DNA of 64,000 nt from Rhabditophanes sp. KR3021 (GCA_963281155.1 CAUJLY010000006.1:4774001-4838000); one strand, 5' to 3'; counted from the stretch's first letter, positions 35,743-48,870 are shown. The notes: generated by a model from the sequence alone, not told the origin. Program-made: numbers and translations.

Positions 35743-37939
35743 CTAGCTGACATCCTGAGACCTAACAGAATTGTAATAAAATCCTTTTGCTTTCATTAAT
35801 TGTGCATGTGTTCCTTGCTGGAATCATTAATTATAATAAGTGGGAGTGTACAAGTTTGAAACTAACCTCAGTTACATTCTTGTTCTTAATTACTACAATA
35901 TTAGAGGCATTTTTGAGTGTGCTAATTCTGTGAGCAATTACTAATACCGTTCTGTTTTTACTTGCATTTTCGATTGCTTCAGTGACCATCTTCTGATTTT
36001 CTTCATCCAAAGCAGCTATAAATGAATGTTAGATTTAGTTATATTACAATTGGTTTGTAGCACACAATATATATTTTGAGCAACAAAAACTTGCTAGTTT
36101 AAATTACTTACCAGTCGGTTCATCGAGGATCAAAATAGGTTTGTCTGAAATAATTGCTCTTGCAATACAAACTCTGGCACGTTGGCCAGAAGAAAGACTG
36201 GCTCCTCTTTCACCAACCTTTGTTTTGTATCCATCAGGGAATTCCTCGATAAATTGGTGTGCATTAGCCAAAGTTGCTGCATGTTGAACCTAAAATCAAA
36301 TTACAAGTGTTATATGATATGGATATATCTTTTAAACCTCTGCGTCAGTAGCATCTAACTTTCCGAATTTGATGTTTTCTTCTATCGTTCCATGGAATAG
36401 TACAGGCTCTTGTGAGATATATGCTATTATCTTTCCTCTTAGCCAGTACGGATCCAAATTTTTCAAATCATGGCCATCTAATGTTACAGTGCCAGAAACT
36501 GGATCGTAGAAACGTTCAATTAAACCAGCGATTGTTGATTTGCCATTGCCACTGGGACCACATAATGCCGTGATACTTCCATGAGCTAACTTCAAATTGA
36601 GGCCATCAAGCACTTTGTGATTTTCTCTTGTCTCATAAGAGAAGTGTACATCCTTAAACTCTATTTCCCCATACAATGCATGATGAGGAATTATCGTAGT
36701 TCCTGCTAATAATTTTGGTTCAATGTGCAAATGCTCAAATACTCTTGAATAAGCACTCCATCCTCTAACGGCACTTCCTGACACGACTGAAAATTGCGAC
36801 AAGGATCTTTGGATAGTTTGGGAAGTGACGAGGAAAGACATCAAATCCCCTGGTGTCAAGCTATTTGATAAAATCAGTTTTGAACCACCATACAAAACGG
36901 TCAAAACAATCCCGTTTAAAAATAAATTGGTTGCTCCTTGGAAAAGACCAATTCCTGCTCCTAACGTTTGATTTAAAAGTTGAGCTTTCATTAGTTCTTC
37001 TTTGTATGCCTCATACTCAATATCTTCCATAGCAAATGCCTTCACTGTTTTAATGTGGCTAAATGCTTCTCCGGCTATAGCTGACGCCTTTGCACTTTGC
37101 GCTTGAGCTGCCCTGCTTAAGGTCCGTAATAAGGCGGAGCAAGCGGTTCCGACTAAAATAATCAACGGTAGTGCACCTAGTGTGATCATGGTCATTTTTA
37201 CAGAAGTCATGTACATTGAAATAATACAACCTCCAGTTTGAGCGAATGTTTTAAGGCCTTGTGACACTGCTAGTTTAAATGAGCTTTTGAATTCTTGTAC
37301 GTCATAATTCAACCTATCTCCTAATTCGCTTGTCCGTTGTGCATCATAAAACCCTAAATCATGATGTAAGAGGTGACTGAATAATTTTAAACGCATATCA
37401 GTAGCCATCTGCTCACCCATCATTGAGATGAAAAAGATATAAGCGAAGGTGAATATTGACTGTGCAACATAAAAGGAAAACAATTTTAATCCAATAGGCT
37501 GAATATTTTGAAAATGTGTGGTATCTTTTGATCCCAAATATTCCGCAATTATGTTAACAAGTTTTCCAAGCATCATTGGAATTTGAATGTTAAAATAGGC
37601 CACAAAAATGACACAAATTGTTGCTCCTAATAGCCAATGAATAACTGGCTTGAGAATTAACCACAAATCTGCCGCAGTTGCATTATACTCAGAAACCACA
37701 ACTTCTTTTGTATCCTCTTTTCTCAAAGACGATTTCTTAGAGTAGCAATGAGTTTTCTTAGCGAACGCAGCAAAAGTACCCAATGATATTCCCGTAAGCT
37801 TAAAAACATTTCTTATTTTATCAATCCTTTGAGGCTGGTTTATCCAAACATTTTTTGCTTTAATTAAATCCTTAAGCAAACATTTTGTTGATTCTTTCCC
37901 AGCAAATGAGGCGATTTTTAAGGTTGACAACAAAGTCAT
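35743..37939 (-). CDS. ABCB8: ABCB8-like mitochondrial ABC half-transporter
   Basis: Half-size ABC transporter of the mitochondrial inner membrane. Minus-strand exons 37939-36338, 36289-36112, 36015-35867 and 35817-35743 encode 667 aa. A basic, poorly conserved N-terminus of about 80 residues could be a mitochondrial presequence. The membrane domain covers about 95-400, with the conserved [19 protein letters not shown] coupling stretch. Nucleotide-binding domain: Walker [11 protein letters not shown]-loop YISQEPVLF, signature LSSGQ (canonical LSGGQ), Walker [10 protein letters not shown]-loop AALD and switch His in IAHRIST. It converges on the sFRP gene with 146 nt between stops. TTTTTCAG lies 6 nt before the ATG, as for a trans-spliced mRNA. 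The ABCB8 call rests on overall resemblance; ABCB10 is the alternative. Confidence 0.88.
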
Positions 37940-38214
37940 ACCTACCTGAAAAACATCATTAGTAACTGTATGTGTAAATATCTTTTATTTAAATTCATCA
38001 GATTATTGCAAATAAATAAAAACGCAAATTATCCAACCAAAATGATCTATTTGATTGCGATCAATTCTTGATCTTAACTCATTTGATAAGATTATAAACG
38101 TTTTTGTTTTAATCAACTGAAGAACAATGGAAAGGCGCACTTGTATTTCTTTTCGAGATTACGCATGTAAATTGTTTGAATTATAAAAGTTTATTTATTA
38201 AATGAGGACACAAA

Positions 38215-39002
38215 TTAACCTCTCATTCTCGAGGCAAAGCATTCTTTAATGTTTTCAAATTGCATATAACAATGAATATGAGTATTATCTAGGATAGCGA
38301 CACTTCCAGGGCGTTGATCGCAAAACACAAGACATTTATCTTTAGCAAGTGTTGAGTCAACTCCTCTATTTTTGCAGCATTTAGTATGATCTGACCCCTG
38401 TGCTGCGCAAAAATGAAGTTCTCTTGCAAATTGAAGTGGGCATTCATCTCTTCCCAAATACATTTGCATTATCTTAAGAAGTAGTTAAAATTGCAAATGT
38501 TGGCAATACTTACCGTTTCTTTGGTGTAATTTACATAAGTACACTTTGATTGACAAGATTCAGGAATATTTCTGTCCGTACAGCATTGTTTGAATAGGAA
38601 ATCCGGTGAAATGATTGGAGAAGGCCTATAGTTTCTGTTGAATAAATTCACTTCAGGAGGGAGCGTCGAAGCAAGTCCTGTTACATCATCTGATGAAACT
38701 TTCAAAATTAGTTTTTTGTCCACAATTGCAATGTCAGAGTTCATGTTTTCAAGACTTTGTAATTTAGTACCAGACAATATTTTTGTTTTCTTCTTGATTA
38801 AAGCACATTTTCCTGTATCCGAGCATTCGTAACCAACAAAACAACCTAACATAGTGCAATTTGTGGATATTTTGAATGGATTTGGAAATAACTCAGATTT
38901 GGATATTCCAATACCACCTGGCATGCAACAATATGATATACGCAATAATTTAAACAAAACAATTAAAAAACCAAAAAGATTTTTTGATATTAAGGGTAGC
39001 AT
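38215..39002 (-). CDS. Secreted DB-module (nematode cysteine-rich) protein
   Basis: Exons 39002-38514 and 38472-38215 (41-nt intron) encode 248 aa. The start is the ATG at 39002; the frame extends upstream only to a TTG. A hydrophobic signal peptide (SKNLFGFLIVLFKLL) is followed by a CCMPGG motif, then a linker of about 80 residues, then a DB module over the last 110 residues with FKQCCTDRNIPESCQSKCTY, HTKCCKNRGV and KCLVFCDQRPG. The DB module (Pfam name) is an extracellular cysteine-rich domain found mainly in nematodes. No biochemical function is known to me. The gene lies 275 nt upstream of ABCB8 on the same strand, a little wide for a nematode operon. Confidence 0.8.
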
Positions 39003-40052
39003 AATGATTTGTGAACTTTTCAATTATTTTGCACATTTTATATCCATCTCATTTTAGGTCAAACTTGAAAAACAAATTTCTTTTACTCATGTCAACTAAT
39101 TACATTCCTTAAATTAATAAATATTATTTTCCTTTTCAACAATAACCTCAATAAGTTCAATCATGAAAATATTTACGTAATTATTTAACCCTGATTATTA
39201 CTAAGACGTTTGTTATTATTTAATATAAAAGAATATGAACGCTTACAAAGGAACATCTGCAATTTATGTCGGAACAAACCTTATTAACAAAACCAAATAT
39301 TCCTTTTATTTCAGAAAAGTAGTTTTATACAAACGATTGATGTTTCATCTTAATTTATACTTGGCAGTTGTTGCATTCCTAATTTGATTTTTACATGGTG
39401 AAAAAAGATGTGAGAAACATCGGCGGTTTTGAGCAATAAGAATTGCATAAAATAGGCATATTCGTTCTTTTGAAGTTAATTATGAAAAGGAAATCAAAGG
39501 AAACAGGCCTACTTCTGAATCAAGCAACTGATCCAACTATATAAGTATAACTTTTTGTTTTAAAGCAAATCAAATATTCCGTTTAAATTTTTTATTTTAA
39601 TCATATGCATTGCCATACTTTCTCCTTTATATGCAATAAAATAAAAAAGCACTCAATGGAGAGATTTGTTATGTTGTGCAATATGGTAACCTATGTACTA
39701 GCACATGCCAGATACAAACAAACCTATTTTGATTTATACATTTGCAAAAAATCATTATTTATCATACACTCGCCATATCTTCACTACAATCTTCATTGTT
39801 CTATTCTTCCAGCACTAAGAAAAGGTCCCATGTATACATGATAATATGGTAAATTATTCCGATTTGTCTTTATTTTATATGATAGCATTTAACAAAAAAT
39901 TTTACTTTGAATTATTACATGTTTACGTGATATCAGTGGCTTGCACCAACTTTTCACACAATGGACCAATTTAGTTATTTGATCTTTTCATTTTGCGATT
40001 ATAATCACGCAATTTTTTATTTTAATCACAATTTTATGTGCAGCATTTATAT
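39003..40052. other. Intergenic, no gene seen
   Basis: AT-rich spacer between two minus-strand genes. A plus-strand frame at 39605-39841 is short and unlike any family I know. Confidence 0.5.
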
Positions 40053-40963
40053 TTATAGTTTTAAAACAAGACATTGACAAGCGCCCCCAGATTTCATAAA
40101 CTCGGACATGTCAATATCTTTAACTCCATATCCCAGCTTCTTTAATGCTTCTCTTGTATTGATTTTCATGCCGATAGGTGATAAAACGGTTTTGCGGAAG
40201 CAAATTGCATTGCAAACGAATGAAGTAGCTTCATCTTCGTCAACAGCAATTGAGTCTGGTAAACGTTTTCTAATCTAAAATAATTTTGATTCAATAAGAC
40301 GTTATCAGATTGCATATTACTTACTTCTTCTTGTGAAGCTTGTGAAAAGGCTGGAGGATACCATAGGCATCCGGTAGCACTAAATGGAGCCATGCATGTG
40401 TCCAAATGATAAAAATTTGGATGAATCATTTCCATCGGGATTATTTCAAATTCTCCCTTTCCAAGTTGACTTAACTTCGGAATAACCACTTTATCAGTTC
40501 TTTGCCCACTTCCAGCCCATAAAGTCTTATAATCTGTAAAGAAAACATCCCCACCACCTTCAAAATAATCCTCATACTTGCTGCCCAAAATTTCGTATCC
40601 ATTCTCTTTAAACCAATTTAAAAATAACGGTTCTTCACCGGTTCTTTCCTTATGTCTAAATCTAGACACGTATAATTTATTGTTATAAGCAAGGCCAGCA
40701 TTGCAACTGAAAACCATATCTGGAAGACCATTTACATGTTCAAGAACTTTGACCTAAAACATATTTTTATAATCATTTGCATATATTTTTACCTCTACTC
40801 CTTCAGCTTCAATTTCGTTTTTAAGATGTGTCCACTGTGTCATAGCTTTATCTTTATCAACAACACCTCCCATCCATGGATTAATAGCATACTCCACACA
40901 AAAAAATGTCGGAGGTACCATTAAGACCTTTTGAATAACATCAGAGACGGCCTTAGCAGACAT
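40053..40963 (-). CDS. DDAH-like hydrolase of the amidinotransferase fold
   Basis: Exons 40963-40793, 40753-40325 and 40274-40053 (37- and 50-nt introns) encode 273 aa. The fold family includes dimethylarginine dimethylaminohydrolase, arginine deiminase and amidinotransferases, which attack guanidino groups with a catalytic Cys. Visible motifs: MVPPTFFCVEYAINPWMG at the N-terminus, LPDMVFSCNAGLAY (substrate-binding Asp/Asn), FRHKERTGEEPLF, FEGGGDVFF, FYHLDTCMAPF (catalytic His-Leu-Asp) and the C-terminal SGGACQCLVLKL with the probable catalytic Cys. Wording such as the NPWMG start and EGGGD resembles the bacterial-type COG1834 branch more than human DDAH1 as I remember it. The substrate is therefore uncertain. 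No signal peptide, so cytosolic. Confidence 0.75.
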
Positions 40964-43900
40964 TTTTAAACAATAATGAAGTTTCCTACATTACTGTTCT
41001 CTTTTATACAATTTTATTCTAATCATGATTTAAGATCACTTTTGAGACCATTTATCAACATTATGATAGGAGCGCGCCTTTTAATATCAAAAATAGAGTA
41101 ACCATCAACAGATTTTCATTAAAATCATATAAATACCCACCAAAATTTGATCTACTTTAAAAATACATGCTTTAATTGCGCTATTAATTTTTATTATTAT
41201 TTGACAATTGATATTTCTGAATAATGACAAATAACTCGAGTTAAAAATTGTGCTTTGACTTCGAAATTATATACATAAATGAATGTATGTATGTGTGAAT
41301 ATCATAAAAATGCTATGTTATTAATGTCATTATCATTAACCATCATCCAACATAAATTTTATTGCGTATGTGTGTATATTGAATCATATTGAACTACTGA
41401 TGGATGTAAAATATAATAAGTTAAGTCTAACGTTTATGAGTGCCAAGTTGAAAGAAATAGACTGTCACAGATTGGGACGAAGAGATGAATTAATGTAGTG
41501 CAAATGATATTGCAAATTTAAAATTGGCAAAATAGTTTTTGCATGGCACAATGTTTGACTCAAATTATGTTGATTTTTTGGTTGTAAGAGTTTTTGTTTT
41601 AATATGATAGAAGGTTTATTCTTTGTTTAATTTAAAGTATATACAGACACACATATTTGAATGAGTTAACGAAAATTGCAACGATTGTTTATTCATGGAA
41701 CTAAAAAAGATAAACACTAAAAAGTTAATCTTAAACAATTTGAAATTTAAAGTGGTTACGTCCAATTTCGTTTGATATAATTTATTTTATTTGTGGTTGA
41801 ACTCTGTAACCTTTCTTGGCTTTGCCTGTTTGTCCTCATCTTGTTGTTGGTCCGTGCAAACACACTCCTTGATCTAAACTTATAACACCCAAAAGTTTAT
41901 TTTCTCACGAAAATAACGCCATTAGCTGATTAACTTATAAATAAGAGCTTTCTTTATGGGGAGTCGTCGATGTTGTGATCAAATTATTGTATGTGTTTAC
42001 ATTAGGGTATATTTTTAATAACTCTACCCATAACAATTTGTTTGTCACCAACCTTGTATTGTTCATTGAGAGGCTTCCTGTGATGATGGCAAGGTATCGC
42101 AGACAGTTCAAGATTTTGATTGGCTTAATGTTTCCTGACTACTGTTTGCTAAGTAAAATCAAATGGTGGGGTGAGAGTTAAATTTAACTATTCTGACTTT
42201 TCTTTGTATTTTAAATGATACAAATAAAGAAAAAGAGCTTGATTACACATATTTTGGACTTTCCACACACAACATCACCCTCCACCTTTTTTATTTGAGC
42301 ACGCACATACAAAAATGTTTCATACTTCAGTTATATGGCGGTAGTCAGGATGAAAGTAACTTTTAATTTCACATCGACTCATCAAATATTATTTTATCAG
42401 CCCTACCAATGATTTCCTATTTTATCTTATCCTTTCGGAAGTTTTTGACGCACACTTGATTCACGATCTAAACCCAAACCGTCCCTTGATTGTTCTTGTC
42501 AATAAAAATCGCGAAAAATGTAAGCACATAACTATTTAATGGACTCGACCATAGCCATCTGAAAACAAACAGTAGAAAAGATGAGATAAAATTACAATGA
42601 TAGAGCATTGTTAAGGAGGTACAGCATAAAGGAATGGCTATTTTGTTAAGAAGTCGGTAGTAAGGTTAAAGTTACGCAAACATTCGAAGGCCCAATAAAG
42701 ATGAAGGCGAACTGTCATTTGGGTTCTTGTTTTACGAAAAAAAGGAAAAAGACAGCCACGAATTAGGATAAGAAGGCAGTTGACCATAAAGCAAGTACAT
42801 TTGTCAACTATACTTGATATTTACTTTTTCCTTTAACATTTTTTGATCACAAACTTGAGTATAAACTTCTATCAACAGTCATTTTACTTAACTTATTCAA
42901 TTCATGTACATATAAGCCATGAAGATGGTCTTTAGTATAAGCCATAAAAACAGATCTACGTATACTTTGTTTGTAAAATATATTAGTTTCTTTTAACATA
43001 TTTATTTTTATAATTGGATATAATTGTTATCAATTTGAATATTCATGATTTTTAGTCACAATTTAAGATTTCTATTTAAAACACTAACAAAAAGTACATA
43101 TTATATTCTTATTACATTGCTATTTCATTTGTTAGAATATTCCTGTTTTTAATTTGGGAAATATCATTTTAATTGAAGCTAACATATTCATATATTATAG
43201 TCCATATTTATTTAAATTTGTTGAAGAAGTATTGTAGCATACTTAGATTTACATTCATATAGTTAAAAGACCATTAGTTTAACGACGGTTTGAGCACAGT
43301 AACCATGTGCTTAAAATATATTTTACTTTGGGACATTACTTTTAAATTGTGCCATCATAATATGGATGTGTCTATTAAAGCTAATAAATGGACAAATGCT
43401 TGTTTATGTGATTTAAAAAATGATTTGTCTCACCAGCACATTTTCTATATTAATGACCATTTGTCAAGAAAAAGTTCGATGGCGCAAACAGGGTAAATGT
43501 CGTTTTAATGGGATTTATCATTGATCTAGAGTATCTCATATTAATCGTCAAAAGTTTTGAATTTAATTATTACTAATTTATCAAAGGAATATAACGTCCT
43601 TTGGATACTTTAAAAAAGTTTATGAATTGGTCATTCATTGCAAGCTTACTCTTTAAAATCGGTTGATCAACGCAATCACCCACAGCTGCTAAATGGAATT
43701 GATCTCGGTTTGACGATTCTTGTCAACCCAGCAGCCGTGCCACAACGTACCAGCTTGCATATCATTAAAAAGATGTTCGGATTGATGCCGTGAGATAAAG
43801 TTGCTTGAAACATTCCTTACAACTCGCTTTTCAGAATATACTTGATCTCGCACTCACATCTGATCTAATCGCTTATGGCATTTGATAAATATACTAAATG

Positions 43901-46900
43901 GCCATCTGCACAATGCACTTTCTCTTACATAAAATAACTTATATATCCTGAAACATTTTTGATCAACTTGACCAGTGGTATCCTCTGGTCATTTGGGGAT
44001 ATTTGAGAGTATTTACACATTCACAACTCCTACCTACTTAAATACTTACCCCATGCCGTTTTGATAGTGTGATACAGTATCCGCTCTTACATCATTCACC
44101 TGGTAAACAAATATCTATATTTATATTCACTTGCAAATCGGATATCTTGATTTTTACATGTCTTATTATATCCCTTTTGTTCTGTTTAAGAGTGTGTAAA
44201 AAATTTACTTCTTATATACTTATTAACACACAAAAACTGACGCTCAGCGCATGTTTGTAAAATTTAAACCTGCGTGCACTCAAAAAAATTATACAAAATA
44301 TATTGTTAGCATACACATTCTTATATTCTCATGGATAGCCAAACATTTTGACGCGTAAATTTTACCATCCTCACCTTATTTACTTAAGCTGTGATTTGTC
44401 GAATTTTTTAGACAATAGAAGTTGCTTAGTCATTTTGACTTTGTTACCCCTACACTCTTATGTAATTTCACTTTTGAGTATATAACGCCACATCACTTGT
44501 GAGTATATGGATTTCATGACTTATTAGTGATAATCAAGGTATTTTACTCCACTCGCCAAGATACTATCTAGGCATGATATAGTTAAAAGTAAATTATCTG
44601 TAATTGCTAAATGAGTATTAACAATATGTGATTTATTCATTTGTTGTTATAAACTTTCAAGTATCAACCAAAAAAGTAAGAATGCTAATATGACAAAAAG
44701 TTAGGTATTTGTTTTTTTCATAATTAAACAAATACCATTTTGAAGCTACAATTTTATAAACTTCTTTGTTTATGAAATAAACATACACAAATATCGTTTT
44801 ATTTATATATACAATACATGATAATCCGTAAAAAGACTTTTCTTGATTACATTAACTGTTGGTGTGAGTGTTAATAGTCCGAAATAAGTCATGACTCCAG
44901 TTTAAGTAAAAGTAAACTGTTTAAAATTTACAAATACAGTTAATGTTTAGTTAACTTTCTTGATTTGCCCATTGTTATCAAAATTTTATTGATATGGTTG
45001 CTACCTAATGAGAATGTATATGAATGTTTGATATAAACCAGCCTTGCTCAGATGCACCCGTGTTATGTGTAAAGTATAATTGTTTCTTCTGAAGTTCGTT
45101 TTCTCTGTGGTCCTTAATTCTTCCCCTCTCGTTTTCCTCATTGTCGAGCTTGTTATTTATATATTTTAATACGGCCAGTCTTTGGCGGTGGCAAAGGTCG
45201 TGATAAAGGAAAGACCTGTTGTTGGGTCTTTCTTCGCACATACAACAACTCAATTTACCCTCTGATTTAAAGGCTCATTCTGATAACATTTAGCCCAAAT
45301 ACTTTCGGAACACGATCAATTTTGTCGTCCCCTTTACGACAATTTTCAGAGTGCCAATGCAAGTGTGTGCCTTATTCAATCCCATATCGCAACCAAACCT
45401 AATCTCGAGCCGTAACTCTTAATCCAATCACATCCATTTATTTTAACTATTTCACATTAGTTCTTCTGTCCCAAGCCGCCACCAGATATATTCATCCTAC
45501 ACATAAACTGTCATAGGCCGCTTCCTTGAATTATGAGCTAGCAGCAGTTGCGCTTTAGTTTTGTAAAGTAATCAAGTAAATGATGGCAGAATTGACAACC
45601 AAGCAAAATATTCTGTTACATTCCCCTGTTGATCTCAGGCATTAATCGCTTTTAATTCAGTCTGTTTGGCGATCATATATCTTGTTTGACTTAAGTGGGC
45701 TACCTTATCATCTTGCTTATATCATGTCCCCTTTTATTATCCCAAACTATTCTTAAACTGTCATGCAAAGTTTATCCAATTAGCTTTTCAACTTTTAATT
45801 TTTAATTTACTTCATACATTTTATATTAATTTTCAATTGCTTTTAGCCTCTGTCCTTAAATCAAACTTCAATTTGTTACTTACCCCAAATTTTAAATAGT
45901 CTTAGATAATCCCATGCTCACTGTTTCGCTCACGATCGGGACTACTTCAAAATCACTCCCACATATACAAACTCATTTGTACGTGAATTACATTTCCGAG
46001 GTGCGCAAATCGGAAAGTCGTATGTCATGACCTCATGCTTGAGCGTTATTAAAAAACTATATTTTAAATATAATAAATATTTACGATATCAATTCGATTG
46101 ATCACAAATATGATACCTTTCTGTTTGATAAATATTAAATCCGAAAACATGCACTATCAAATATCTTATTTATTTTATGTCATCTTTCTACGGTACAAAT
46201 GTTCATGCTTCATGCGTCATTCTATTTCTTTGTCTGTTTATAATTGATATTTATGCCTAAGCTTTTTGCAGATTCATACATACACACAATAAATACCAAA
46301 CAGACACGCCTGTATACTATAGTAGGCGGGTGTATGAAGATGAAAGCTCATAATAAAGTAAAAGCTGATGCATCCTTTGTGATCCCATCGAATATATACT
46401 TTCTCAGTATCATCATAGTGCTTTATTTGACCGCACCCCTCCGTGACCGTTAATTTCATGCGGATCTGAGATTAGTTTGTTAAAAGCAACTTTTCACTTA
46501 GCTACCAACTTCTTTTTTTATTTCCGCTTGTGGTTTGTCATTAAGTTATGATAAAGAGTGACCGTACATTCATTGTATTATATGTATATTGTATATTGTG
46601 TTGTATTATTGTATTGAATGTAGCATGACTTAACTTCACACATTTTTATTCATCCAAGAATACATAACATACTATGCATACTACACACATTATTTATGTC
46701 ATTATATTTGCTCTATTACGACCCCATTCATTTACTCAATCATTCCATCATATTGAGTTCATCATTTTAAAATATTTAGGATCACTTTTAAATTGACATT
46801 TTACTTTATCAATTTAACATAACTTCCCATGCCGCTATCCTATTATATTAGCTTTTCACAAGGCTTTACATTTTAGCGTGATCTCGAATGTTTACCTAAA

Positions 46901-47107
46901 GAGCAATCTCATTCCTTTACCTTTTCATTCAAACTTTTGATTGTTTACTTGAGCAGGGAAAAGCGCATCTTAACTTGTGAAACATGATCCAATCTCTTAT
47001 TTTGTACCTTTTTAGAAAACTGCTGCCGTCGCTTATTAAAACTGACAAACATCTATAAACTAAATTTATTTTAATAGTCTAAAGACTGATATTGTTAATC
47101 AAGAATA
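40964..47107. other. 6 kb gene desert upstream of the zinc-finger gene
   Basis: No gene can be supported. GC content rises locally above the AT-rich background in several islands, notably about 43640-43860 and 45000-45560, where open frames have no start, partner exons or known family. The desert ends at a developmental-type transcription factor gene, so distal regulatory DNA is the simplest reading. Regulatory function is inference. Confidence 0.5.
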
Positions 47108-48870
47108 ATGCCAGGTACTGAGGATTGCTGTTATCTTTGCAATGAATGTTCAAAGTCATTTGCTAGCCTCGATGAGTTAGAGAGTCACATCCAAAAGACT
47201 CATGCAGAAAACATCGTTAAAGATAATAATAGTAATCAAATCGCCGCCTTAGAGCAAATGGTAAGTATATGTTTGGGTGGTGCTCATTCATACATGTTTT
47301 TTTGTACATATCTGTCAATTACTAGTCATTTTTTGCGTATTATATAACTATTTAATTGATTTCAGGAAGTTTCTATTAGCAGCATCATGGAAAGTCAATC
47401 TACGAATTCTCCAAGTAGTTCCGACATCTCTGAAGATCAAAGTGAAAATGGAAATCAGAAAAATAGTTACACATGTCGTTTTTGTCCAAAGGTTTTTGAA
47501 GATCGTGGCCAACTTAACATACACTACACCCACACACATCGTGATAAGCCACAATACGTATGTGAAACATGCCATATGGTCTTTGGAGTCAAGAGAGAAT
47601 TAAGTACTCATATGCGAATTCATTCTGGGGAACAACCTCACAAATGTACTCAATGTCAAAAGGAATTCGGCACTAGACAATTGTTAAAGAAACATTGGAT
47701 GTGGCACACTGGAGAAAGATCACACGTCTGCCCGCATTGTCAAAAAGCTTTTTTCCAGGTAAGTGTTAGTTGGTTGGGGCATTTGTATTTGATTATCTTA
47801 TTTAGAAAGGTCACTTGACACAACACTTGATGATCCATGCTGGAGGAAGACCACACCAATGCCACTTGTGTCAAAAAACGTTTATCTTTAAGTTTGATCT
47901 CAACCGTCATATGAAAATTCATGCTGAGCGTGGATTCAACTGCGGAAAGTGCGGTCGTTCTTTCCAAAAAAATACTCAATTATCAGAACATGAGATTAAG
48001 TGCAAGGCTTCCCCATCAACAGCTAGTCCGATTCCTTTAAGTAATGGAGGAGGTAAAATGAAAGGAAACCACACATCTGCAATTATTAATAACAGTCACA
48101 AAAATGCAACCAATTTAAATAGTAATAATATGGGCTCATTAAATTTATCTCTTAGTTCGCTATTCAACTCTAAGAATAATTCCGCCACTGCGCCATCACA
48201 GCCAACCAATAGTCCATTGAACTTATCATTAAATACACAATCACCACTGGAAAACCCATTACATTTCCAAGCTAATATTATGGCTCATTCGTCGCAAAAT
48301 CTTATAGCACAAATGCTGTTGGCTCAATTAGGACCAAATCAAAGATCATCAAATGTGTTACAGAGTAACAATTATTCTTGCCAACGCTGTCCACAAACTT
48401 TTAATGATAATAGTGGTTTGGCTCTTCACACTGCTATTACACATTATCAAAACAACAATAACAACAATGCCTCTAATAGCAACGAAGAATCTAAGTTGAC
48501 AGCTTTGTTTTCTAACTCACCATCCTCCATTCAATTAAACCAAATCAAATTAGAAGAGCATTCTGACTCTTCATGCGCATCCTCTCCTCAAAAAGCATCC
48601 CCTGTTTCTGATAATTTCTCCTCGGCTTCTTCAGCTTCAGATGTTAATGAAGATAGCGATAACTACAAAAAGAAGTTCGAAGACATCAGTCAAAAGTATA
48701 GTATGCTACAGCAACAATTCGATTTATTTATTGCTGACAAAATGAATTCCTCAAATGGCGAAACCACTAATAGCAATGGCAGCAACAACTTTGTTCCTCA
48801 AAATGGTCCAAATGTTGAACTTAATCTTTTCAACTTGGCCAAGTTGTTAAGAATGAAAACGGACTCATAA
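47108..48870 (+). CDS. Eight-finger C2H2 zinc-finger transcription factor
   Basis: Exons 47108-47260, 47366-47758 and 47806-48870 encode 536 aa, nuclear by inference. Finger 1 (CNECSKSFASLDELESHIQ) is alone in exon 1. Fingers 2-6 are tandem, with classic linkers such as HSGEQPHKC and HTGERSHVC. A C2HC-type finger 7 (CGKCGRSFQKNTQLSEHEIKC) follows, then a Ser/Asn/Pro-rich region containing the repeated PLNLSLN/SLNLSLSSL motif (PxDLS/NLSL-like, reminiscent of corepressor-binding sites). Finger 8 (CQRCPQTFNDNSGLALH) comes next, and a C-terminal helical stretch (YKKKFEDISQKYSMLQQQ) may form a coiled coil. Poly-Asn runs occur near finger 8. I cannot name an ortholog. Both flanks are gene deserts. 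Confidence 0.88.

Noticed and set aside
35743..39002. ABCB8 and DB-module genes as an operon
   Set aside because: Same strand, 275-nt gap and an acceptor-like site before ABCB8, but the spacing is wider than usual nematode operons and the functions are unrelated.
46244..46459. Overlapping 60-69-codon frames on both strands
   Set aside because: Opposite-strand frames in one place with no motif. Neither has splice partners or signal peptide.
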